Shown one piece after another: positions 25,776 to 34,823 of a stretch of DNA of 64,000 nt. Both the position numbers and the translations under genes were made by a program. Every line of letters begins with the position of its first letter. The stretch's first letter is position 1. The DNA comes from Actinacidiphila cocklensis (lineage in GTDB: Bacteria; Actinomycetota; Actinomycetes; Streptomycetales; Streptomycetaceae), in contig NZ_CAJSLV010000069.1 in the NCBI RefSeq assembly GCF_907177275.1, positions 6,931-70,930 of the forward strand, given 5' to 3'. A model generated the notes under the pieces. That model did no database searches, was not told where the DNA came from, and was given only the letters and a program-made list of their open reading frames with translations.

Positions 25776-26096
25776 TTACTGGTTCTGCGGGGACAGCTCG
25801 GCGATGAAGGGGTGGTCGCGCTCGATCAGTCCGAGCTTGGACGCGCCGCCGGGCGAACCCAGCTCGTCGAAGAACTCGACGTTCGCCTTGTAGTAGTCCT
25901 TCCACTCCTCAGGAGTGTCGTCCTCGTAGAAGATGGCCTCAACCGGGCAGACCGGTTCGCACGCGCCGCAGTCGACACATTCGTCCGGGTGAATGTACAA
26001 GGACCGAGCGCCCTCGTAGATGCAGTCGACCGGGCACTCTTCGATGCACGCCTTGTCCTTGACGTCGACACAAGGCTGCGCGATGACGTAGGTCAC
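25776..26096 (-). CDS. fdxA: 7Fe ferredoxin FdxA
   Basis: A 106-residue electron carrier. Eight cysteines are visible: C9, C17, C21, C25 near the N-terminus and C40, C43, C46, C50 in CVDCGACEPVCP. The wide C9-C17 spacing is the mark of a [3Fe-4S] plus [4Fe-4S] ferredoxin. The acidic C-terminal half is typical of the actinobacterial type. GTG start with GAGGAGG upstream. Transcribed toward dapC. Confidence 0.96.
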   Translation of the reverse strand: MTYVIAQPCVDVKDKACIEECPVDCIYEGARSLYIHPDECVDCGACEPVCPVEAIFYEDDTPEEWKDYYKANVEFFDELGSPGGASKLGLIERDHPFIAELSPQNQ

Positions 26097-26204
26097 GCTG
26101 TCGTTCCTCCTCGATAGGGCTCATCTCGCGCGGGAGCGCGGCGTCGTCGATGCCCACACCTAGTATCTCCGTTCCGGGGCACGAACCGAACAGGAGGGGC
26201 ACGC

Positions 26205-27176
26205 ATGCCAGCGGATTTCTCGGCCGGGGCACGACTGGAAGTCCGGATTACCCCGGCTGACGTGGGCAAACGCGTATCGGTGCGGCAGTTGTCCGAAGTC
26301 GTTGACGGCCGTCCGACGTTCACCGATACGGTCGGTGTTCTCGCATCCTGGGACAAGGGAGTGGTGCAGATCACGCGCAGGACCGGCGAATCCGTCCGTA
26401 TCGCGGAATCCGCCCTCGTGGCCGGCAAGGTTGTCCCGCCCGCGCCGGTACGGCGCGGTGCGGCTGTTCCGGTGGTGACGGACGAGGCAATGGACGCGGT
26501 CGCCGCCCGGGCGTGGCCCGCCACAGAGACCGCCCCGCTCGGCGACTGGACGCTGCGGTACGCCGGCGGCTTCACCCGCCGGGCCAACTCGGTACTGGTC
26601 GGCGGCGACCCCGGGATGCCCGTGGACGAGGCGCTCGCCGAGGTCGTGCGGTGGTACCGCGTGCGCGGCGCGACCCCGTACCTGCAGCTGTCCGACTCCT
26701 CGCCGTACGCCGCCCAGGCGGCCGCCCGCGGGTGGCCGCGCGAGGCCGACACGCTGATCAGGACGGCGCCGCTGGCGCCGCTGACCCTGCTGCCGGGCGA
26801 CCCCGTGACGCTGTCCCGTACGCCGGACGCCGACTGGCTGGCCGCCTACCACCGCACGGGGGATCTCGCCGACGCGGCGCTGAAGGTCGTCACCGGCGGG
26901 CCGTCCGTCTGGTTCGCGACGATGCCGGGCGCGATCGGGCGGGCCGTGGTCGACGGGCGGTGGGCGCTCTTCGGGGCCGTCGAGGTCATACCGTCGCACC
27001 GCAGGCGGGGCCTGGCCAGTGCGGTGATGGGCGCGCTCGCCCGGCGGGCCGCGGAAGAGGGCGCCACCGCGGCGTACCTCCAGGTCGAGGCGGACAACGA
27101 GGGCGCCCGCGCCCTCTACGACCGGCTCGGCTTCAGCGACCACCACGGCTACCACTACCGGCGACCGCCGGCATGA
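26205..27176 (+). CDS. GNAT N-acetyltransferase with N-terminal barrel domain
   Basis: A 323-residue protein: residues 1-80 form a small beta domain (LEVRITPADVGKRVSVRQL ... ITRRTGESVRIAESAL), then two GNAT-like parts. The C-terminal GNAT core shows VIPSHRRRGLASAVMGALAR (acetyl-CoA motif A) and YLQVEADNEGARALYDRLGF (motif B). Substrate unknown. AGGAGGGG lies 6 nt before the ATG. Its last codons overlap the next gene (ATGA), so the two are co-translated. Divergent from fdxA. Confidence 0.88.
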   Translation: MPADFSAGARLEVRITPADVGKRVSVRQLSEVVDGRPTFTDTVGVLASWDKGVVQITRRTGESVRIAESALVAGKVVPPAPVRRGAAVPVVTDEAMDAVAARAWPATETAPLGDWTLRYAGGFTRRANSVLVGGDPGMPVDEALAEVVRWYRVRGATPYLQLSDSSPYAAQAAARGWPREADTLIRTAPLAPLTLLPGDPVTLSRTPDADWLAAYHRTGDLADAALKVVTGGPSVWFATMPGAIGRAVVDGRWALFGAVEVIPSHRRRGLASAVMGALARRAAEEGATAAYLQVEADNEGARALYDRLGFSDHHGYHYRRPPA

Positions 27177-27970
27177 CCGTACCCGAACGCTTCGCCGCCG
27201 CGGCCCGGGACGAACGCCCCGACCTGGCCGAGCTGTGCCTGCTCATCGGCGCCCGCGCCGACCCCGCGCTGGACGGCGACGCCACCGACGCCGCGCAGAT
27301 CGAGCTGGACCGGCTCGCCGGGCTGCTCCCGCACGGCCTGTGCACGCCGTTGGAGTGGGCGGCCGCCCTGCACCGCGTCCTGGGCGTCGGCCACGGCTTC
27401 CACGGCACGCCAGGCGACTACCAGCGGCTGTCCTCCTCGCTGCTCCAGGACGTGCTGCGGCGGCGGCGCGGCCTGCCGATCCTGCTGTCGGTGGTCTGGA
27501 TCGAGGTGGCCCGCCGCGCCGGCGCCCCCGTCTACGGGGTCGCGCTCCCCGGCCACTTCGCGGTCGGGCTCGGCGATCCCGACGGCGAGCACGTGCTCGT
27601 CGACCCCTTCGACGGGGGCCGGCTCATGTCCCGCGCCGACGCGCAGCTCCTCGCGGAGGGTGCGGAGTCCTTCAGCCCGGCCGACCCGCTGGACGTCGTC
27701 CAGCGCATCCTGAACAACATCCGCGCGTGGGCCGCGCCGCGCCCCGAGCACCGCCCGGTCCAGCTCTGGACGCTCGACCTGACGCTGCTCCTCCCCCGGC
27801 ATCCCGCGAAGCTGCGCTACGAGCGGGCGAAGCTCCTGGTCTCCATGGGGGATTTCCTCGGCGGGGCCGCGGAGATGGATTCCTACGCGGATGTCATCGG
27901 TACGTTCGACCCGGAGTCGGCCGCAGCGATCCGGCTCGGCGCGCGAGCCGCCCGCGCCCACCTCAACTAG
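27173..27970 (+). CDS. SirB1/transglutaminase-like family protein
   Basis: A 265-residue protein with the SirB1 pattern: LLQDVLRRRRGLPILLSVVW, then VYGVALPGHFAVG with the conserved His, and VDPFDGGRLMSR. A C-terminal helical TPR-like part follows. The usual catalytic Cys of transglutaminases is not evident at the expected site, as in other SirB1 proteins, so enzymatic activity is doubtful. The ATG overlaps the TGA of the GNAT gene by 4 bp. Confidence 0.85.
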   Translation: MTVPERFAAAARDERPDLAELCLLIGARADPALDGDATDAAQIELDRLAGLLPHGLCTPLEWAAALHRVLGVGHGFHGTPGDYQRLSSSLLQDVLRRRRGLPILLSVVWIEVARRAGAPVYGVALPGHFAVGLGDPDGEHVLVDPFDGGRLMSRADAQLLAEGAESFSPADPLDVVQRILNNIRAWAAPRPEHRPVQLWTLDLTLLLPRHPAKLRYERAKLLVSMGDFLGGAAEMDSYADVIGTFDPESAAAIRLGARAARAHLN

Positions 27971-27974
27971 CCCC

Positions 27975-28145
27975 TGCGGGGGGACTTTTCGGGGGGCCAG
28001 CCTCGCCCGGGGGTACCCCCAGCGCCCCTGGGGTGCCGCTCCTTGGCGGTGGCCGATGGCGCGGGCTGGGCGCGCCCGCGCGGCGCCGGCCGCAGATCAG
28101 ATGCAGCCCCGCGCCCCTGAAAAACGCTCTCCCTCTGCGGAATAG
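27975..28145. repeat. Dispersed intergenic repeat, copy 2 (diverged)
   Basis: Contains GGGGGTACCCCC and GCCCCTGAAAAACGC, both shared with the copy at 42.5 kb, plus several GC-rich inverted repeats. It lies between the convergent SirB1 and response-regulator genes. Confidence 0.6.
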
Positions 28146-28167
28146 GGCAGCGGGCGGGGCGGGTGGG

Positions 28168-28788
28168 TCAGAGCCAGCCTTTTTCGCGGGCGATGCGGGC
28201 CGCTTCCGCGCGGTTGCGCGCGCCGGTTTTCTGGATCGCCGTGGAGAGGTAGTTGCGCACCGTGCCCTCGGACAGGCCGAGCAGCCGGGCGACGTCGGCG
28301 TTGACGCTGCCGTCGGCCGCCGCGGTCAGGACGTCGCGCTCCCGGGCGGTCAGCGGGTCGGCACCGTCGGCGAGTGCCGCCGCGGCCAGCGTCGGGTCGA
28401 TCACCCGCTCGCCCCGCAGCACGCGGCGCACCGCCTCCGCGAGTTGGGCCGCGGGGGCGTCCTTGACCAGGAACGCATCCGCCCCGGACTCCATCGCGCG
28501 CCGCAGGTAGCCGGGCCGCCCGAAGGTCGTCACGATGACGACCTTCACCCGCGGGCACTCCGTACGAAGCAGCGCCGCCGCCTCGATGCCGGTCATGCCG
28601 GGCATCTCGATGTCCAGCAGCGCCACGTCGGGCGCGTACGCCTTGGCCGCGGCGACCACCGCGTCGCCGCGGCCGACCTGCGCCACGACCTCCATGTCGT
28701 CCTCCAGCCCGAGCAGCGTCGCCAGCGCCTCCCTGACCATGGACTGGTCGTCGGCAAGCAGCACTCTCACGGGTTCCGGGTCGCTCAT
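28168..28788 (-). CDS. NarL/LuxR-type response regulator
   Basis: A 206-residue response regulator. Receiver domain with phospho-acceptor Asp59 (VALLDIEMPG), acidic pair in LLADDQS (residues 13-14), conserved Thr in VIVTTF and Lys in LVKDAP. C-terminal LuxR helix-turn-helix (LTARERDVLTAAADGSVNAD ... LSEGTVRNYLSTAIQKTGARN). DesR-like. No histidine kinase gene is adjacent; the nearest DesK-type kinase is 6 kb away at 34.8 kb on the other strand and itself lacks a neighbour regulator, so they may be partners. Confidence 0.92.
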   Translation of the reverse strand: MSDPEPVRVLLADDQSMVREALATLLGLEDDMEVVAQVGRGDAVVAAAKAYAPDVALLDIEMPGMTGIEAAALLRTECPRVKVVIVTTFGRPGYLRRAMESGADAFLVKDAPAAQLAEAVRRVLRGERVIDPTLAAAALADGADPLTARERDVLTAAADGSVNADVARLLGLSEGTVRNYLSTAIQKTGARNRAEAARIAREKGWL

Positions 28789-28812
28789 GGCCCTCAGCCT
28801 AATGAGGAGCCT

Positions 28813-29139
28813 TCACCCGGTGATACGCATCAGCGCGACCCGGTCGCCGCGCACGGTGAAGGCGAAGTCGGACGGGCCGTTGTAGCCGTGGCCGCCGACC
28901 TGGGCGCTCACGGTGGTCGTGTCGCCCTCGGTGCGGCAGCCGGTCACCTCCAGGCGGACCTGCTTGCCGATGAACTCGGCGTCGCTCCAGCCGCGGATCG
29001 CCTCGTGGCCGCGGAACTCGCGGCCCCAGTCGTCGACGACGCCGTCGGCGGCGAAGGCGTGCAGGAAGTCCTCGATGGCCCCGGCGTTGGCGGCTTCCAG
29101 CGCCGCGGCGACGGGGATGGGCAGGGGTGCGTGCGTCAT
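28813..29139 (-). CDS. SnoaL/NTF2-like protein
   Basis: A 108-residue single-domain protein with the SnoaL-like pattern: an N-terminal helix pair (VAAALEAANAGAIEDFLHAF), then DDWGREFRGHEAIRGWSD, then a curved sheet. Relatives are ketosteroid isomerase-like enzymes or simply ligand-binding proteins; no catalytic assignment is possible here. It is 24 bp upstream of the response regulator gene and probably in the same transcript. Confidence 0.82.
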   Translation of the reverse strand: MTHAPLPIPVAAALEAANAGAIEDFLHAFAADGVVDDWGREFRGHEAIRGWSDAEFIGKQVRLEVTGCRTEGDTTTVSAQVGGHGYNGPSDFAFTVRGDRVALMRITG

Positions 29140-29216
29140 GCCGGGACCAACGAACGCCGCCTGCCGTGCGGCACCCGCCGAACAGGTTCACCTCCCGGGG
29201 ACGCGGCACCGTACGC

Positions 29217-29270
29217 GGTCACAGCGCGACCCGCGCCGCGTACGGCGCCGGTCACAGCGCGACCCGCGCC
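29217..29270. repeat. 33-bp-period direct repeat at the 3' end of the SpoIIE gene
   Basis: GGTCACAGCGCGACCCGCGC plus one C occurs at 29217-29237 and 29250-29270. The second copy is the last coding sequence of the phosphatase gene (ending RVAL-stop) and the first repeats it, including the stop, just downstream and in frame. Confidence 0.8.
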
Positions 29271-32200
29271 CAGATGCACTTGCCGCCCTCGGTGTACCGC
29301 GTGCCCCACCGCTTGGCCGTCACGGCGACGAGTTGCAGGCCGCGGCCGAACTCGTCGTCCAGCAGCGGGTGGCGCACCCGCGGGGTCGCCTGGGAGCCGT
29401 CGTAGACCTCGCAGGTGACGGAGTCGTCGGTGAGGCGCAGCAGGCGCAGCCGCAGCAGGCCCTCGACGCCGTCCGCGACGTCCCTGCCGATGCCCACCGC
29501 GTGCCGTACCGCGTTGCCGATGAGCTCGCTCACCACCAGCGTCGCGGTGTCCTTGAGGTCGCCGAGATCCCAGGCGGTGAGGCGTTCGGCGGCCAGGACG
29601 CGGCCGCGCCGGGCGGATTCGGGGGCGCACGGCAGGTCCCAGGACGCGATGCGGTCGTCCGGCACCCGCCCGAGGGCCAGCGCGAGCAGCACCGCGTCGT
29701 CCTTGCGGTGCGGGTCGGGCGGCAGCTGTCCGGTGATCGTGTCGCACAGCGTGTCGAGCCAGGCCTCCCGCCGGCCGACGTCGGAGGGCAGCGGGGCGGT
29801 GGCGGAGTAGCGGGTGAGCAGGTCGGCCAGCGGTGCCGGGTCGCGGTCCCGCTCGGCGCCTTCGAGCAGGCCGTCGCTGTAGAGGACCAGGACGCTGCCC
29901 TCGGGCAGGACGTGCTCGGTGACCGGCGCCGGGACCTGCGCCTGCCCGAGCGGCTGCCCGACGGGCAGGTCGACCTCCTGGGCCTTGCCGCCGGGCCGGA
30001 CCACGATGGGCGGCGGGTGGCCCGCGCCGGCGATCCGGCAGCAGCCGGTGGTGGGGTCGTAGAGCAGCAGCAGGCTGGTGGCGGTGAGCGGTTCCAGCCG
30101 CCCCGCCACGTCGTTGAGGTGCGCCATGATCTCGTCGACGGGCAGGTCGAGCGCGGCGACGGTGAGCACGGCGTGCCGGATGATGCCCATGGCGATGGCC
30201 TGTTCGAGGCCGTGGCCCTTCACGTCGCCGATGACGGCGAGCGTACGGCCGCCGGGCATCGGGATCGTGTCGTACCAGTCGCCGCCGACCTCCTCGCCCG
30301 CGGCGAGCCGGTAGCGGGAGGCGCTGTCGACGGCGACGGTGTCCGGGAGCTCGCCGGGCAGCAGCTCGTTCTGCAGGCGTTCCGCCCGGCGCCTGGCCTC
30401 CTCGTAGAGCTTGGCCTTGCCCAGTGCCTGGGCGATGATCACCCCGACGGTGCCGAGCAGCGTCTTCTCCTGCTCGGTGAAATCGCGCGGCCCCGGCCAG
30501 CTGATGATGCACGAGCCGACCCGGTGGTCGCCGACGATCAGCGGCAGGACCGCCCATGCGCCTTTCCCGCCGTACCGTGCCAGCGGGGTCAGCCGCGGCC
30601 ACAGCGCGTCGAGTTCGGCGATCGAGGAGAAGAACCGCGGGGTGGCGGTGTCGGCGGCGGTGGCCAGCCGCTGCGGCCAGCCGGGCGCCTCCAGCTCCGC
30701 GCGGAACTCCGCCGCGTACCCGGTGGCCGCGACCAGCCGGGGCGCGGGTCCCGTGACGTCCTGCACGATCAGGCCCTCCGCGGACACCAGCGGCAGGACG
30801 TGCTCGATGATCGCGGCGACCACGTCGGGGGTGCCGACCGCGCGGATCAGCGCCTGGTTCAGCTCGGTCATCCGGCGGCTGCGTTCCGCCTCGGCCCGCT
30901 CGGCGGCCTTCTGCTCGGAGATGTCGGCCATCTGGGTCGCGACGAAGCCGCCGACCTCCACGGCACGCACCGTCCAGGAGGCGAGCCGCCCGCCGGGTTC
31001 CTCGTAGTACGTCAGCTCGCTGGTCACCGCGGCGCCCGGTGCGGCCCGTGCCCTGGTCAGCATCTCGGGCATGCCCTGTCCTGCGAGTTTCGGCTGCTTG
31101 ACCCAGGGGACCTCGCCGATCATCTCGGCTCCCGCGCCCCCGCCGAGCGCGCGGGCCGCGTGGTTGGCCCACTCGACGCGGTCGTCCGCGGACAGCACGT
31201 GGATGGGGTCGGGGTGCATTTCGAGCAGGCCGACGAGCCAGGCGAGCTTGCTGCGGCGGGCGGTGACGTTCCAGGTGGTCCCCACCATGCGCACCGGCCG
31301 CCCGGTGTCGTCGCGCTCGGGGGCGGCCCGCAGCTCCAGCCAGCTGATCCGGCCGTCGCCGTCCAGGACGCGGTGTTCGACGGCGTACGGCTGCCCGGTC
31401 GACAGCGACGCCTCGATGGACTCCTGCACGCCGGGCCGGTCGTCGGGGTGGATGCGCTCCATCCAGGTCTCGATCCGGTGGTCCCAGGTGGCGGGGTCGA
31501 GCCCGGCCGCGGTGGCGAGCCCTTCCGTGACCTCGTCGACGTCCAGCCGCCCGCTGTCCAGGTCCCAGGTCCAGGTCCCGACGCTGACCTGCTGCATCGC
31601 CTGCTCCTTGGTGCCCATCGGCTCCTGCCACCAGGGGCTGGTGCCGCTGCGCCAGGCCCGGGAGCGCGGCAGCTGCGAGCTCACGGCCCCGGCGAGGCGG
31701 GCCAGGAAGCGCTGCCGGCCGGAGTCGGGGGCGGCGCCGGTCAGGACGGAGAGGGCGCCGACGGGTTCGCCGTTGAGCAGCAGCGGCGCGGCCACCACGC
31801 CCCCGGGCAGCCTGCCGTCCGTGTCGGTTACCGCCCACGCCGAGGGCTGCACGGGCGGCGGCGGGCCGGCGATCCAGCCGGCGCCCGGCACAGCGGCGTC
31901 GGCCGCGGACGCCTGGTCCCCGCCGGCCCCGGCGCCGTCCCGGCCCGCCGCCGTGCCGTCGGCGCCCGCGGCCGCGGCCGCGGGCCACCGCAGGTCCCAG
32001 GTCACGCGCAGGTCCTTCACGGCGCCGCACGGTGCCGTGAACCCGGTGGTCGGCAGGTTGTCCCAGCGGCGGGCCAGCGGAGCGGGCAGGCCGTTGACGG
32101 CGGCGAGGCGCATCGTGCCGTCCTCGGGGCCGCGCAGGTGGGCGAGCCCGCCGTAGCCGCCGAGCGCGGACACCGCCTGCTGGAGCGCGAGCCGCAGCAG

Positions 32201-32341
32201 GTCGGCCTCGTTGAGCCCGTCCGCCGCTTCGAGCAGGCGCAGCCGTACGGCGTCCGCGGGGCCGTCGTCCGGTGCGCCGTGTACGGCAGCCATCTGCGCA
32301 TCACCCGCCTGGGTCGGCACTTTCGCCCTGTTCATCCCCAT
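29252..32341 (-). CDS. Multi-sensor PP2C (SpoIIE/RsbU) phosphatase with fused HATPase domain
   Basis: A 1029-residue soluble signalling protein. Approximate order: divided GAF-like region (30-215), PAS (245-350, GTWTWDLDSGRL ... MVGTTWNV), a second PAS (360-465, HPDPIHVLSADDRVEWANHA), GAF (490-650), SpoIIE phosphatase (670-880, EEVGGDWYDTIPMPGGR, AVIGDVKGHGLEQA), and a C-terminal histidine-kinase-like ATPase (905-1029, LVVSELIGNAVRHAVG, GRGLQLV). It thus combines an anti-anti-sigma phosphatase with an anti-sigma-kinase-type domain, a class abundant in streptomycetes and linked to partner-switching sigma control. No sigma gene is adjacent. The start is uncertain; ATGs at 32341, 32335 and 32293 are all possible. 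Confidence 0.88.
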   Translation of the reverse strand: MGMNRAKVPTQAGDAQMAAVHGAPDDGPADAVRLRLLEAADGLNEADLLRLALQQAVSALGGYGGLAHLRGPEDGTMRLAAVNGLPAPLARRWDNLPTTGFTAPCGAVKDLRVTWDLRWPAAAAAGADGTAAGRDGAGAGGDQASAADAAVPGAGWIAGPPPPVQPSAWAVTDTDGRLPGGVVAAPLLLNGEPVGALSVLTGAAPDSGRQRFLARLAGAVSSQLPRSRAWRSGTSPWWQEPMGTKEQAMQQVSVGTWTWDLDSGRLDVDEVTEGLATAAGLDPATWDHRIETWMERIHPDDRPGVQESIEASLSTGQPYAVEHRVLDGDGRISWLELRAAPERDDTGRPVRMVGTTWNVTARRSKLAWLVGLLEMHPDPIHVLSADDRVEWANHAARALGGGAGAEMIGEVPWVKQPKLAGQGMPEMLTRARAAPGAAVTSELTYYEEPGGRLASWTVRAVEVGGFVATQMADISEQKAAERAEAERSRRMTELNQALIRAVGTPDVVAAIIEHVLPLVSAEGLIVQDVTGPAPRLVAATGYAAEFRAELEAPGWPQRLATAADTATPRFFSSIAELDALWPRLTPLARYGGKGAWAVLPLIVGDHRVGSCIISWPGPRDFTEQEKTLLGTVGVIIAQALGKAKLYEEARRRAERLQNELLPGELPDTVAVDSASRYRLAAGEEVGGDWYDTIPMPGGRTLAVIGDVKGHGLEQAIAMGIIRHAVLTVAALDLPVDEIMAHLNDVAGRLEPLTATSLLLLYDPTTGCCRIAGAGHPPPIVVRPGGKAQEVDLPVGQPLGQAQVPAPVTEHVLPEGSVLVLYSDGLLEGAERDRDPAPLADLLTRYSATAPLPSDVGRREAWLDTLCDTITGQLPPDPHRKDDAVLLALALGRVPDDRIASWDLPCAPESARRGRVLAAERLTAWDLGDLKDTATLVVSELIGNAVRHAVGIGRDVADGVEGLLRLRLLRLTDDSVTCEVYDGSQATPRVRHPLLDDEFGRGLQLVAVTAKRWGTRYTEGGKCIWARVAL

Positions 32342-32417
32342 TCTTGCGCCAATCGCCGCGCGCGGCCGCTTGTCGCCCCCGCATCCACCCGCTCACCGTG
32401 CGCGACAGCGGCCGGGA

Positions 32418-32960
32418 TCAGCCGGCGGCAGCGGCGTACTCCTCCGCGGTGATCGCGTAGACCCGCACCGGGCGGCCGCTGGAGGAGGAGACCAGCTCGC
32501 GGTCCAGGCGCATCCCGAGCTTGTGCATGACCCGCTCGGAGGCGGTGTTGCCGGTCTGGGCGACGCTGATGACGCGGTCCAGGCCGCGGGTGCGTATGCC
32601 GTAGCGCAGGCTCGCGACAGCGGCCTCGGTGGCGTAGCCGCGGCCCCAGTGGCGGCGGCCGAGGCGCCAGCCGATCTCGACGGCGGGCAGCACCTCGGGC
32701 AGGAAGAGCGGCACGGACAGGCCGGTGAAGCCGGCGAGTTCACCGGTGGCGCGGATCTCGACGGCGTACAGGCCGAAGCTCTCCGCCTCCCACAGCGCCT
32801 CCATCCTGCGGATGCCGTCCCGCGTCCTGTCCTCGTCCCAGGTCGAGCCGTCGCCGATCCAGCGCATGACGTCGGGGTCGGCGTTGACGGCGGCGAGGTG
32901 CGGCAGATCGCTGTCACGCCAGCGCCGCAGGATCAGTCGTTCGGTCTCCAGTTCACCCAT
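32418..32960 (-). CDS. RimJ/RimL-type GNAT acetyltransferase
   Basis: A 180-residue GNAT protein: METERLILRRW-type N-terminus (MGELETERLILRRW), LAGFTGLSVPLFLP, EIGWRLGRRHWGRGYATEA (acetyl-CoA loop), and ISVAQTGNTASERVMHKLGM. Substrate may be a ribosomal protein N-terminus or a small amine. The frame opens at 33008, but the ATG at 32960 is chosen because it gives the normal family N-terminus and has GGGAG upstream. Confidence 0.88.
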   Translation of the reverse strand: MGELETERLILRRWRDSDLPHLAAVNADPDVMRWIGDGSTWDEDRTRDGIRRMEALWEAESFGLYAVEIRATGELAGFTGLSVPLFLPEVLPAVEIGWRLGRRHWGRGYATEAAVASLRYGIRTRGLDRVISVAQTGNTASERVMHKLGMRLDRELVSSSSGRPVRVYAITAEEYAAAAG

Positions 32961-33067
32961 CCCCCGATCATCTCCCACCGCCTCGTGCCGCCGTATGACA
33001 TCTGTCATGCGGAACTCACGACCTCCGGCACTGCCGCGCGGCCGACCCGCCAGGGGAGGCTGGGAGC

Positions 33068-34057
33068 ATGACAGTGACAGCGACGAATGGCGCGACGGGG
33101 CCGACCGTGCAGACGGGGGCGCCTGTCGTGGGGTTCAGCGGGGTGAGCAAGAGCTACGGTGCCGTGCGGGCGGTGGCCGACGTCAGCCTTGAGCTGCACC
33201 CGGGGGAGACGGTGGCCCTGCTCGGGCCGAACGGGGCCGGCAAGTCGACGGCACTCGACCTGCTGCTCGGGCTGAAGAACGCCGACGGCGGCTCGGTGCG
33301 GGTGTTCGGGAGGACGCCCGCGCAGGCGATCGCCGAGGGGCGGGTCGGGGCCATGCTGCAGAGCGGCGGCCTCATGGAGGAGGTGACCGTACGGGAGCTG
33401 GTCGGGCTCGCGTGCGAGCTGCACCCCAGGGCGTACCCGGTCGACCAGGTGCTGGCCGCGGCCGGCATCGCGGACATCGGCTCGCGGATGGTCAACAAGC
33501 TCTCCGGCGGCCAGGAGCAGCGGGTGCGGTTCGCGCTCGCCACCGCGGGCGCCAACGACCTGATCGTGCTGGACGAGCCGACCGTCGGGATGGACGTCAG
33601 CGCCCGGCAGGCGTTCTGGGCGACGATGCGCGGCCAGGTCGAGGAGGGGCGGACCGTGCTGTTCGCCACGCACTACCTGGAGGAGGCCGACGCCATCGCG
33701 GACCGCGTCCTGGTGCTGCACCAGGGCCGGCTGATCGCCGACGGCACGGCCGCGGAGATCAAGGCGCGGGCGGGCGCCCGGCGGATCACCTTCGACCTCG
33801 AAGGGGCCATCGACGAGGCCGCGCTGCGGGCGCTGCCGCACCTGGTGGGCCTGGAGATCACCGGGCCGACGGTCCGCATCCGCTCCGACGACGCCGACGC
33901 GACGACGCACGCGGTCTACGGCCTCGGCCTGTACCCGCGCAACCTGGAGGTCGCCGGGCTCGGCCTGGAGCAGGCCTTCCTGGCCATCACCGACGCGGCC
34001 ACCGCCGCGAACGCGTACCCCGCAGGCGCGGGCGGCGACGAGGCGGGCAAGCGATGA
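33068..34057 (+). CDS. ABC transporter ATP-binding protein (ABC-2 exporter type)
   Basis: A 329-residue ATPase of the DrrA/NatA class. Walker A GPNGAGKST (53-61), signature LSGGQEQRVRFALA, Walker B IVLDEPTVGMD, and H-loop ATHYLEEAD are intact. A C-terminal domain of about 100 residues follows, as in drug and lipid exporters. First gene of a three-gene unit; its stop overlaps the permease start (ATGA). Confidence 0.93.
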   Translation: MTVTATNGATGPTVQTGAPVVGFSGVSKSYGAVRAVADVSLELHPGETVALLGPNGAGKSTALDLLLGLKNADGGSVRVFGRTPAQAIAEGRVGAMLQSGGLMEEVTVRELVGLACELHPRAYPVDQVLAAAGIADIGSRMVNKLSGGQEQRVRFALATAGANDLIVLDEPTVGMDVSARQAFWATMRGQVEEGRTVLFATHYLEEADAIADRVLVLHQGRLIADGTAAEIKARAGARRITFDLEGAIDEAALRALPHLVGLEITGPTVRIRSDDADATTHAVYGLGLYPRNLEVAGLGLEQAFLAITDAATAANAYPAGAGGDEAGKR

Positions 34058-34794
34058 AGACCCTGGTCCGGCTGGAGATCCTGCGCACCCTGCGGAACCG
34101 CAAGTTCATGTTCTTCTCGATGATGTATCCGGCGCTGCTCTTCGTGATCAGCACGCTCGGCACCGGAAAGGACAAGGAGGTCGGCGACCTCGGCCTGACC
34201 TATGTCGCGTACTACATGGTGGCGATGGCGGCGTTCGGCGCGATGACCGCGGTCCTGATGGGCAACGCGGAGCGGATCGCGCGCGAGCGGGAGAAGGGCT
34301 GGGTGCGGCAGCTGCGGCTGACCGCACTGCCCGGGAGGGGCTACGTCACAGCGAAGATCGCGGCAGCCGCCACCGTCAGCCTGCCGTCGATCCTGATCGT
34401 GCTGATCCTCGGCGCCACGGTGAAGAGCGTGCACATGGCCGCCTGGCAGTGGATCGCCATCGCGGTCAGCACCTGGGCCGGCAGTCTGGTCTTCGCTGCG
34501 CTCGGCGTCGCCATCGGCTACCTCGCCACGGCGGACGCCGCCCGGCCGATCTCGATGGTCTTCTACTTCGGTCTCGCCGGGCTCGGCGGCCTGTGGGTCC
34601 CTGTGACAGGCTGGCCGGACTGGCTGCAGACCGTGATCGGCTACCTGCCGGGCCGCCCCTACGCGGCCCTCGGCCAGTCGATCGAGCTGGGCGACGCGCC
34701 GCACGCCAAGGACATCGCCGTACTCGCCTGCTACCTGGCGCTCTTCGCCGGTACGGCCGCGTGGCTGTACCGCAAGGACACCAGGAAGGCGTAG
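34054..34794 (+). CDS. ABC-2 type permease
   Basis: A 246-residue membrane protein with six hydrophobic segments, starting MKTLVRLEILRTLRNRKF, the ABC-2 N-terminus. AERIAREREKGWVRQLRLTAL is the cytoplasmic coupling loop. It overlaps the ATPase gene by 4 bp and is followed after 29 bp by the histidine kinase, the usual layout of exporters that are controlled by or sensed through a DesK-type kinase. Confidence 0.92.
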   Translation: MKTLVRLEILRTLRNRKFMFFSMMYPALLFVISTLGTGKDKEVGDLGLTYVAYYMVAMAAFGAMTAVLMGNAERIAREREKGWVRQLRLTALPGRGYVTAKIAAAATVSLPSILIVLILGATVKSVHMAAWQWIAIAVSTWAGSLVFAALGVAIGYLATADAARPISMVFYFGLAGLGGLWVPVTGWPDWLQTVIGYLPGRPYAALGQSIELGDAPHAKDIAVLACYLALFAGTAAWLYRKDTRKA

Positions 34795-34823
34795 GGCCGC
34801 AGGGCAGGGAAGGAGCGGGGCTG

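Noticed and set aside
28913-32452. A 1179-codon + strand open frame opposite the phosphatase gene
   Set aside because: It is the antisense of a convincing multi-domain gene; its translation is Arg/Gly/Pro-rich without domains, the usual artefact of high third-position GC.
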